Positions 39,501 through 51,500 of a stretch of DNA of 64,000 nt are shown here, in pieces. Below the pieces are notes generated by a model. It did not search any database and had not been told where the DNA came from. It was given only the letters and a program-made list of their open reading frames with translations. The position numbers and the translations under genes are program-made. Source of the stretch: Anticarsia gemmatalis (lineage: Eukaryota; Arthropoda; Insecta; Lepidoptera; Erebidae). Every line of letters begins with the position of its first letter. Within the stretch, counting starts at the first letter, position 1. The stretch is taken from the NCBI RefSeq assembly GCF_050436995.1, contig NC_134765.1, forward strand, positions 8,211,501 through 8,275,500, read 5' to 3'.

Positions 39501-42500
39501 TACTTATTAGTACTTAAATTCATACTTATACAAAAATAGATAAATAAATAAATGAAAAAAAAAAAAATATATATAGATAAATTGACATCCAGGCTCAGAA
39601 CAAATACTCGTGCTCATCACACAAAGATTTGTCCCGGGTGGGATTCGAACCCACCACACGCGGCGCTACGGTTGTTGCGGCGAGGTGACCGCCTAAACCA
39701 CTGTTATTTATTTAATTGGATCTTAAATTACACTCGTTATAATTGGCTAAAAAGTAGCTACCTCTTGGATATTATTAATCCATCCCTTAAAAAATAACTA
39801 ACAGCAGAAATAAATGTGTCTGTTACGTTTTTCCTACTAAACCACTGAATCTGTAATCTGCACAAATAGGACTTTAAAAAAGAGATTATTCTTCCGGACG
39901 AAGTCACGAACGATCTTGTATTATCTATTTATTTATGTATAGACACACGTACAAACAAGGTGTCGATTCAATATATCACGTCCCATACAAGTTGTCAGTG
40001 TGTTCGTGACTCCGAAGTTACAAACACGTTTTGAATTTTCACACACCTGCACGTGATTTGAACGCCCAACAATTTGATTGAAGCATTTCTTATTGTATGC
40101 TTGACTAGCTGAGCCCCGCTGTTTTACTTGCGTTTCAATGATTATTTGGGTCTTGCAAGCTGTAGTGCAATATAAGATGATAAATACCTTCTATCTAAAT
40201 CGCACCTTAATTTCAAAGTCAATTAAGGTATTTAAAATAGTCATAACATTTCGAAAAACACCGTTTCGGAAATCCTCGTTACGTCGTATAATAAATATTC
40301 TAAAATCTGAGTATGAGGATATATATGAAGGTAAATTTGTTTCTCTTTATCTACATGACTACCAAAACTTAATTAAATTTTCATTTTGCAAGTTTATAAC
40401 CAAGTACTGACTAACTACGGACTAACATAAATAAATAAAAAAATCCGGCAAAGTCGTAGGCAGAAGTTACTAAAGATCTTTTGTTATATTTGAAGTACAA
40501 ACAACCCAAAAAAAATCTAAAATATTTTATTGACATAAAATCTGTAACAATATCCACACATTGTCCTGACATCTATGCGAGCCGAAGCTGTGTAAAAAAA
40601 ACTAAAAAGTTATAAGACACTTACCTCAAACTTGCTTGTATTCGGGTTCATATCAAGCAGTGAGTATGACGCCACACGATCACCATTGGAGTCTATAATC
40701 ACTTCTCCAGTTATACCTGCAACAAACAAAGATTTTTATTTTTATAATAAACAATAATAATAAATATAAATAAAAATAAATAATAATAATAATATAAATA
40801 TAATTATTTATAATATACATAACTAGCTGACCCCGCAAACTTCGTTTCGCCTAATAGCCCATTTTTAATAAATAGATAAATAAGGATCATATATCTTCTT
40901 TTTTATTTTTTTACGTAAGAACCATTCCCGTACTTCAACGAATACAATAAAAAATATATATTAGTGTCCAGCCGTTCACCTGTGATGGTGTGACCAAGAG
41001 AAATAGGGATTAATTTTTATAAATATAGATTTGATAAAATATTGCATATAATATTATCAAACAGAGCCACAACTCGGGAGATAAATAAGATTTGATTTTA
41101 TAGCAATAATTAAATGAGAGAAAAATAATGATCATATATAGTCAAAAAACATAAAATTAAAAGGTATATTCCGAAATAATAAATAAATAATTAGAAATAA
41201 TTATCACTTGCTCTAACGGTGAAGGAAAACATCGTGAGGAAACCTTGCATGCCTAAAAATTTGTTTAATACATTTATTGACAAATCTTTGTGTGATGAGC
41301 ACGAGTATTTGTTCTGAGCCTGGTTGTCAATTTATCTATATAAGTATGTATTTAGAAGTATATAAGTATGTTTATCAGTTATTTGGTTACCATAGTACAA
41401 GCTCTGCTTAGTTTGGAATCAAATGACCGTGTGTGAGTTGTCCAACAATATTTATTTATTTATTTTATTTATTTATTGAGGGCATGCAAAGTCCCCAATC
41501 CGCACTTGGCCAGCGTGGTGGACTCAAGGCCTAACCCCTCCCCCTCGTTCGGGAGGAGACCCTTGCCCTGCAGTGGGACAGATATGGGTTATTAAAAAAA
41601 AAAAAAAAAAATCCGAACATTCCAGCAATCCTCATATATCAGAGTAACGAAAAATCAAATAGCTGTCATTATTCGTTTGTACAGGTCTATTCTCACTATA
41701 CGACAGAACTTCAGCAAAGCGATTAACTGAATTAAAGAGGAAATTCAAATGTACTTAAATAAATCGCGATTCACAAAGATCTTTCACTCTTTTACTCATC
41801 ACAATCTCAACAAGATTGAAGTTACCTAACTCTTCAATGAAAATTGAAGTTCTATTTAAAGCGAAACCTTACTGGACAACTGATAGCCTTACTTAGGCAA
41901 TAAAACTTTAGCTGCAAGACACGCTTCTATAGATCCTCGACTCTTTACAACTTACATTCCATTAATCGTGAACGACCGCAGAAGTTAGAGTAAAGTTTCT
42001 TTCACAATAAATTTTCTTTACGAGTCGTTAAGGTTAAGCAACTGTCCCGAGCACAAGTTTCTGATGGGTGAACACTACAGTTATGATCTCTCTAATTTTA
42101 TTATGGTTATCAGTATGTCAGCGCCACATAATAATAGCATTTCCAATAATAAATAAGAAGTGTTAATAGCAATATTAGCATTAATAACACGACGGCAATA
42201 GCGTAGTCGTCAAAAAGGTCATCCCGTTCCCACGACTGCACTATTGTTGGTTCGATTCTTCGATTTTGACACGGATTAAATGTTTGTATTCAATTAAAAT
42301 TGATTGTTGGTACTGAAGTTGTCTTAAAAAAACGAAAACTAAAAAAATATATCGCCTGAATAATAAAATATCGAACTTGAACTGTACCTTGAAAAGTTCT
42401 ATTCCACATGTTTCTAATAACTGCGGCGCCATCCAATTGGCCTCGAGGGTTCTCGGCTTCTCGTAGCGTGTCGTTCAACGCCAGCGCGTAGAGGAGGACC

Positions 42501-45500
42501 GCGTCGTAGAACGCTGCTACGAACGTAGACACCACCTCGTCTTTGCCGAATGTGTAGTTGTATTTCGTAGCGGCTAATGCTTTTACCTGAAAGGTTATAT
42601 TGGTTAGTTCCATATTCCAAATATATACACTTTTTTTAGGGCTGTCATTATCTTAAATATTTTTTTAAAATTAAAAATGAAAAATTCACTCGAGTAGCAG
42701 TTTCAGGAAAAATTATATTCATCGTATTTGGATTTTAATGTGTAAAATGGTTTAAGTCATTGTTTTATATACATGTTAAAAAAATCCGTAAAGAATTCTA
42801 TACACCAAAATCGCGACGCGACGCGAATTCGCAACGCAGAAAATTACGACATGAATTGCTGCGATGCGATTTCGTGCGGCAAGGCGTCTCCCACGGTGAT
42901 CACCCTGGGCGAGGGGAATGCGCGTGCGAATCAATTCGAAAGTTCTTGTGATGCGATGTGCGAGCTCGTAGATTTTTACGATGCGATATCGCATCGCAGT
43001 TTTGTGTACAGGCCTTTTCCGTTTTTGCACCTATTGAATGGGAAGCGAAGTCTTACATACCCTGTCAGAAAATTGTAAGTATTCCTCCTTCTCAGGGGCA
43101 GGGCTGGTCACAGTCAATACAGCGCTGTACGCTCGCTTCGCTTTCTCATTGCGTTCTTCTGTGTCGCCTTCCACCTTCCACGGCTCTTTCGACGAAGCAG
43201 ACGCCAGACTGAAAGTAAAATGAAGCGTTAAAATCATTTTATTTACAAAGTTAAATTGTGAATATTTTATTTTGCATGTATTAGATATATTTTTGTGAAT
43301 GAGTATGAAAATTTCAGTGTTTCATTTTGTGGCGACTTTAAAAGGTGAGGCGGTTGTGCTTGTCTTTTTGTATACGTTAAGGGAATACTATAATAGAATA
43401 TTCATTTAGAAACAGTAGAAGCTGAGTAAAATCAGTATTTTTCGTCTACTTAAACAGCCAAGAATACATTACATAAGCAGCACACCGATCACTTTTTGAA
43501 ATCGTGTGACGGAAAAATATTACTGTCTGTAATCAGTCAGGGAAGACACAATAAAGGAAAACCTTCAACATGCAAAAGCAATAACACTTCAAGCAATGTA
43601 AGATTCATAAACAGTAGTTTGCGAGAGTGGTGAGCTTTCTCTCGCTCTGGGAGGAGAACAATGGGACAGTCTATCTATCTATAATATGGTTAGTGGTTAA
43701 TCTAAAGGCCTTTGTAATGGCTTAACGACTGTTATCCTAATCGACAACAACCGGACCGACTTTTTACGTGCCCTTCGAAGCACGGAGACACTAAGTTCAA
43801 AAACCAGTCACCCATCAATAGAATGACCGCGCCAACCGTTGCTTAAACCACAGATCGTTTACGGACCGGTGAGCATAACTGGCTGGCTAAGACCATACTC
43901 ACTTAGAAAACAGCTCGATGTTGAAGAACACATATTCTCCGGATGACACCATGTTCAAATCGTCAGCGGCCAGCATTATTTCTCTCACAGTACTCGGATT
44001 AGCACACACCACGACAACTGAAACAAAAAATATCTATTCGTTTAGTTTTGACTAATTAATTGATGTCATGGCGGTTCAAACCACCCAAAGCTCTTTGAAA
44101 TGGCTTGGCGACGTCGGTTGTCAACTTAATGGTCAACAACCTGACCGACTTTTTGTCTGTCTTCTGGAAACCGGAGATGCTTCGCTCAAATATCACTAAG
44201 CGGCCAATCATTTATAGGAGGTAGTCCATCTTGAGCACCCGTTCGAATAGCACCTTCCTAACACATAATATGTAATATTTTATAACTATATTATTATTAT
44301 TATACCCGGAACGTATATATATTATATTGATGGGTGCGCTACGTGGTCTAGTCCAGGTGCTTTTCGTTAAGGAGCTATTCAAACGGATGCTCTAAATGGA
44401 CTACCTCACTTATAGCTTTCGAGTGCTAAGGGTTGTTTTATCAAAAGTAGGTCATGTCATGAAGCAGAAACAATTTGACATAAGTCAGTTTCATCCTATT
44501 ACGACATACCACGGTTTGGCAGTCCCTTCTGTATCTGTGCGATCAAAGCGCAATCCTTGACAAATTTTATTACCTAAACTATTTTCATTAGACGGTAGTA
44601 TTTGTTTAATAAATAAACGCTAACACCCAAAGCATTTAATTTAGAACGTGTTTATTTAGTCAAATGTGAACATCAAACGTACTGTCAGTATAACTTTAAT
44701 AGGGTACTATAAAATACTTATTATAAACTTATAGATTATTAGAAAATGCCTGAAGTTGCGTACTAATCAACAAACGATTACGGAATTAAGGCAACACACC
44801 AAGGACCTGGTGAATTTAATATGCGAATTTATAAAGAGGTTAACAATCTTTGGCTTATTCACTTCATAAAAGCATAGCTTTTCTATGCGCCAGAAGTTAT
44901 ATTTTTGCCTATTTTAAGCTTACAGGTTCGACAATCAATCATTTTAAAATTACCAAATATCACTATGAACCCCCAAAACAGAAACGGTAAAAGTAAGCAG
45001 TATTTCTGTACATCCCACTAACAAATTAGTTCCGTAATGGCGGCAATTGGCCGTTGAGTATAATTAGCCACGGTCACTTTATAAGTCTTCTGATTAGTTC
45101 CCATTCACAAACACCTCATTAAAAATGCTGGCTAGTTTTCGAATTTTACACACATTTTCTTTTTTTATCTTTTAACGTATCTGGTTCGTAGCGTCCTTGG
45201 AATGGGAACCACAACCTTTTTTTAATGTAGCGGTTTTCCCATAAATACGAAAGTTGTGCTAAAATAAACGAAAAGTTAAGGTCTAATTATAAAGTAGAAA
45301 GTACCGTAGAAGTTTATTACATCAAATGATTGCTCCAAAATAAAAATATCATTTGTAAAAGAATTTTCAGCGAATCCTTTGATCTTTACATTTGAAACGC
45401 AAACGAAATAAAAAGTTAGTAATGCATCATAAAATAATTGTACGTATTACAGTAATTATAAGGTTATAGCACACATATCCTTTGGGAAACGGATATTAAC

Positions 45501-48500
45501 CATACCGACTTTTATCTCCTCGGCGTTAGCTTTGACTTAAGACGTGAATCACAGTTTTCCGGCGCTACGACACTGCTATTGGGGCTCTTATGACTATTGA
45601 ATTACTACTTGATACTTAGCCAGATATAAGGGTTGTCGAATAACCGATACAGTATACTAATACTAAACCCGGTACTTTGTAATTATTTCCCTACACCAAC
45701 CAGCTCGAGATTTGCGAATTGATATGTCGCTCCTTCAATGCAAAAGGGCCACAACTCAAAAAAAATTGAAAATCGTTTTATTGCAAAAATGACACCTGAA
45801 CCGACTATATTTTATAGTAAAAAAAAAACCCCCATCATTTTTGCTCATATTATGGCTGCACTGACTTACTGCCCTTTTTGCATTAGCTCACTTTGACAGG
45901 TAATGTCAGTGCAAAACAGCCACTTTGCGAGTTGCGCCCGGAGATTCAACGCAAATGCTCGTCAGTTGCATGAAAAAGTGCCACAATCCAAAATATGTCT
46001 GTGTTGGGTGCAAAATTTCAAGTTAATGTGATTATATTTTACAATACAAAACTACCATATTTTGGAAAACGTCCTTTTTGCATTCTAACTATAGTATTTG
46101 TTACCATATTTTGTAATACAAAAGTGCCATATTTCTGAAAACGACCGTTTTGCATTCAAACACTAGTATTTGTTATTATATTTTGTAATATAGCAGTAGG
46201 TATATTTTGAAATACGTCCCTTTTGCATTAAATTATTGTGGAATAATTAATCATTTTTAGCGTGCTAGAATGGGAAGGCCAGAAATATGACCGTTTGGTA
46301 TGATAATAATTTTAGTTTTCGTTACTATTTTAAAAATAAAATAATACATTTTGATGCAGGCAAAGTAAAGAGGCACCCTTTCCTTTCAAATTCCTCTTTC
46401 AGGGGCAAGATCCGACCAGTCCTTTTCAAATGCGTCTAGGTCATCCTGCCATCTCCATTTAAGTCTCCCGCGTCTACTATGACCATCTTCTGGCATCCAG
46501 TTGGTAGATATGCGGGTCCACCTTTCCGAATGCATATGGATAATGTGGCCGGCTCAGTTCCATTTCAGCCAAGCGGTCTTCTCCCTTACATCTATGCGAG
46601 TTTGGGAGCGCAGTATAGAATTTCGGACGTGATCTGTTCTTTTGATGCATAATATACTATGCTCCATCGCTCTCTGGCTCTTTCTGGTTTTCCGTAAGGG
46701 ACCATGTTTGGGCAGCGTAGGTAAGGACGGGTAGTAGGTATAAACATGTCGACGAGCTTTCACTTCAGTGATAGTGGAAGGTTACCCTTCATTAGCTCTT
46801 TCCTGGACCAGGATCTCTTTCAGGCACTTGTGACACGTTTGTCCAACTCTTTGTCCCGTCGGTTGTTAAAAGAGGTTATCTGGCCCTAGCAAGTGTACTC
46901 GTCGACATAGTCTATGACGTGCCCGTCTACCTCGACCCTACGTTTTGTGTTGTTGGTCATAACCTGGGTTTTTGTACGGTTCTTACTCAGTCCAATCTAA
47001 AGGTTTGCCGTGCTCAGATCTTTGAGCATTGATTCGAGTTCCGATGCCGAAAAAGAGAAGAGGACTATGTCATCTACAAAACAATGGTTTGTTAACTGTT
47101 TACCACTTACAACTATGCTTTTGATTGCCATAACACCGCCAGGCTCCTGAAAATTTCTCTGAGGGTGCTGGTAAATAACTTGGGAGATAGCGGGTCTCCC
47201 TGTTTCACGCTTGGAATGATATTGTTGTCTATTGCTTTGATGAGTTTGATGTATGAAGGTTCGATTCTACATAGTATCTTTAAGTAGGACTTGGATGGAG
47301 TGATGATTCTATGGCGGAATGAGTAATGCTGTCAAAAGCTTTGGAATAATCCACGAATGCTAAATATAAAGGCTTATAAAACTCAAAAACCTTTTCTATT
47401 ATCTTATTTCTTTAATACTCCTGCTGCACTCAGTCTACTCGTCACGTTACCCATTGATTGATGATGATGATTGATGTTTAAATTTACTAAATAATGAAAG
47501 TTACGCACAAAGTTGATCTCAATGATTTTACTTACTTAATAAAAAGTTAAGATTTTTTCATTTAGATTGTTTAATACAATGTTTTCCTGGTCTATTCAGT
47601 TATGGTTTTACTTAGTAATTATTATTAAACTTTTTGATACGGTTTTTTTACCAAAAAAGTACAATTAACCATTTTTATTTGTAAAAGTGTGTTTAATTTT
47701 TGACATATTTCTCACAATATTGGTTCAAATTTTGAATGCAAAAGGGACTTATATGATTTTTTCTCTTAATAGGTAACAGCTATTACAAAGTTTATTTTGT
47801 AGAAAGATAGAGCTAAAAAATACGCATCCAATGATATATTAACATCTTATGTTTAATAAATAAATATATGAAATATTATAAAAAAACAGTTTCAAAAATT
47901 TGTTTTGGCTCTCCTGTAAAATTTATAGATTTCGATTTGTGGCCCTTTTGTATTCAAGGAGCGATGTGTGCTACGAGTTTTAGTTCTGTGAATGCCAACG
48001 CATAAATTCCGGGTAATAATAATTTTATTGAGGAGATCTGAACAGAGCTGGCTTAGTTAATTTTCACACATACTCCTACTATATGCGAGAAATAGAAAAT
48101 AGAGCTGAAAATTTTATTCATAATAATATAGTGGTTGGAAGTAAAATTAAATGTGCACTAAGCACAAGTTTTTTAAAATTAATGTTGTTAATGAGTGTAA
48201 ATCAAGTTTTCAAGGAGATATTTATGAAATAATTATGAAATAAGTAAATGATGTTGAATAGAATTATGGTTAAGTTTAATGTTAAAATGTAGATCATAAT
48301 ATAATATCAATGCTGCAGTATGATCTTTGTTTTCCGTTCTTATTAAAATCTTATTTATGATTTTGAACAAAAGAGTAAGAGCTAAGCTTAAAAAAGTGCA
48401 GAATACGAAGAAAATAATTTGCAAAAAATCGTTTTATTTCATCTTAGACAGTCTAATATCGCTTCTCATAAATGCAAGACATCGTAAAAAGACCTACGTT

Positions 48501-51500
48501 GTCGACTTGCATTGATATTGTACCAAAACAACGAAACAAAAAAATAATATTAGTCGTTTTATTATCACGCTCTTCGCATACCAATAGCTATCTTATTAAA
48601 ATACAAGACATATTTCGTGCGTGTCTCCAGAATTTGTATTAGAATATTTGTATGATATTAAATTGTTTGAACTTTTGCTGGGAAAATACATTTAAATTTG
48701 TATGTAAATGGTCGTGGCTTGAACTCGAGTTCAAAGAGTTCAGTTGGAAACAGTTTTGAACCCTGAAAAATTACCCTTTGTGCCAAAACAGGTACGGTAT
48801 CAAGAGTTCAGAAAACATTTTATAGGCGTGAATATAAATTAAACAATTTTTGACCAAGTTTGTTCATGTGTTGTATAAGTGCTGTTCTTTTTGCTTTCCT
48901 ATCATCTGACAAATCCTGTAAGTGTGTGATTTCAAATAATAATAAAAAATTTTCGACGACAATCTACCGGTCTGCAGAGCGCAACAAATTCTATTATAAT
49001 CTCAGAATGTAAATCAAAACTTAAAGAATATTTTTCATAATTTCTTAATTTCTATATTTTCAAGAGTTCGTTAAAATATTGATACGATGCGATGCAAGAA
49101 ACAAATTAGTGTTTATATAATCTCCGACACATAATCTATTTTACATATACAGATTTCCCGACGGTCGCATTCGCGTGCATCGTTTGTAAATGCATTATAA
49201 ATATAGATGCAAACAGGATGTGGTTTATACATATTTGATGTTGCACTAAAATGAATATCAAGTAGCTTGTTACGCAATGATCCTGATAGAGACAGACTTA
49301 TAGGAAAGAAAAGGACAGCAAGCTTATTAGTATAAAGAAGATGAAAGAGGCTCCAAACCTAACAAGTATTTGGCAGTGTAAGGAAAAGGTGAACAAAATA
49401 CACACGTTTCGCTGTTTACTTTTTTGGTTTCGGGTAATAGGAGGCGAACATATTGCCGTATACAAGGAACTTTATAAGACATCGGGCTGAAATTGAGAAT
49501 AATATACCGTACAGAAGCTTGATTCTCTACTATTATCAAGCGTCGACAACTAGTTAGAATTGAAAAAAAATGTATTAGAATCAGCGCCTCTAGCGGACGT
49601 CGTAGAAACGATTTCGGTAGTACATTTTAAATGTCAATCTCTCGCTACTCGATGGTTCGATTGTCGAGAATTGCGCTACAGGTTTCTTGCTACAGGCTGC
49701 TTACAAAAATATACCAAATCATTCTCAACCCATTCCAAGAATGGTAGGTACCCAACATTTCACGTACCTACTAAGCAGCAGTGACAAGAGAGACATTCAG
49801 TTTAAATAAAGTCTGAAGAAAATATAATTGTACAAGTAGTTGTCTTTTCAAACAAAAAAGTAACAAATATTTACTGTGACTACCCTTATACCACAACAAA
49901 CAAACATATAAAACAGGCATACAGTTTTATGTGCTGTTCGTACGAAAGCCGACAAATCAAAGAAAAGCCTCCGGCATCGAGTTATTGCATACCAAAAGGT
50001 TTCAGTCGATCCACGTCTGCACTCGAAAGACATTTGAAATTCAAATTATGTTTCATCTCGATTTTCTTTGCCAATGCATGCATAAGGTGGATTTAAGAAA
50101 CGAGAGAGAAACTCCGATGAATGTTATTGGCGAAAATTTTTAAATATTTATACGTATTGGTAATTTGATACCTAAGATTTTCGCGGCATACTTTTTAAAG
50201 AATAAATTTAAACCATTACTGTCCCAATGCTAGACAAGGGTCTAATGCTAGATAAGGGTCCGTAATGAGTGAGGGTAGGCTTTCAGTTCACCATGTTGGC
50301 TAAGTGCGGGTTGGGAAGTTTTTATTCCTTCAAGAACTCTGTTAAGGATTGAATGGTCAACTTGTCTGTTTCGACTACAGGCGTCTGATCAAAGAAGGTT
50401 TGACAAACCATCAAAGAGCTTACGCCAAGCAACGGACATAATCTGGTAGTGCAATATCTGTATAGTCTGTATTGTCGAGTATCGAGAATTTGACATTTAA
50501 AATGTACTGCCAAAATAGTTCTTACGGAGCCCGGTAGAGGCGCTAAACAGATTTTCGTGTAAAATTTCTCGATAGCTAGCCGTTTTTCGATAATTGATAG
50601 TAGTTAAGAATTGAACTACGGGTTGCTATCATTATTGATGTTAATTTCAATGGTGAATCCGTAATTTTGTTTTGCTAGGTTTAAACCTTCACGTAGATAA
50701 GTATAAAAACGTGAATGTTTTAAGCATAAAAATATTCTTAACATTTTGTTTCTAATACAAGAAGAAGCGCATTTCGCAAGCGCTCGCAAACCTTGCCTCA
50801 TACATCCTACTTCCAAAAAAAAACTGTTATTCTCCCAGTTAATTCAAAAATGTACAAAATCTTCTAAAATACAAATGAACATTAACATAAAAACAATGGG
50901 AATCCAATCGGCAATTACATATTTTCTAGTATAATTAATAATTCATTTTTGAAAATACAATAGAAATGCAAAATACTCGTAAATTATAAAATATTTCAAC
51001 GCTGAATAATAATTATTATTTGAATATATTTGTTCTGTCATCACTTCGCATGGCTATTTGCATTTGCAATACGGTAAAATTCAAAAATTGTTTAATTTCA
51101 AATAAGTAATATTAGGTCGGGGAAAAAGTCTTTTCACATTATAGTATGTATGAACTTGTAATAAAATCTTTTTGGCTTCAAGAATCACAAATGAGTGCAC
51201 GGTTCAGTTTTCAGTTCAGGTTAAAATATAAACCCAAATATCGACCTTTTTGTGTAAAGATAAGATTTTATTACAAGTTCATACATACTATAATGCGAAA
51301 AGACTTTTTTCCCGACCTAATATTTACTTTAACATTAGAAACTATCGTGGATTTACGCATTTCTCATACTGTACTACTGATTGCTTGTGTGACGCGGTCG
51401 GTAGCGTAACCGGCCGTTGACCACGAGATCTTAGATTGCTATGCGATGCGATTAAAGTGCTATTGGTCTTTTTCTAATATCTATTACACTATTCTTAATA

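Larger units (their letters stand above)
45727..47964. mobile_element. 2.2-kb element with terminal inverted repeats, carrying LINE sequence
   Basis: The left end TCGCTCCTTCAATGCAAAAG GGCCACAA is mirrored at 47937-47964 (TTGTGGCCCTTTTGTATTCA AGGAGCGA) with two mismatches in 28. Next to the left end lies a 72-bp tandem repeat, and TGCAAAAGGGAC-like motifs recur near the right end (47735). The middle is a decayed RTE-type LINE fragment. Class unknown; no transposase seen and no clear target duplication. Confidence 0.75.

Noticed and set aside
42760..43212. Several overlapping open frames of 60-100 codons on both strands
   Set aside because: They come from the GC-rich TIR element and the shadow of cyclase exon 5.
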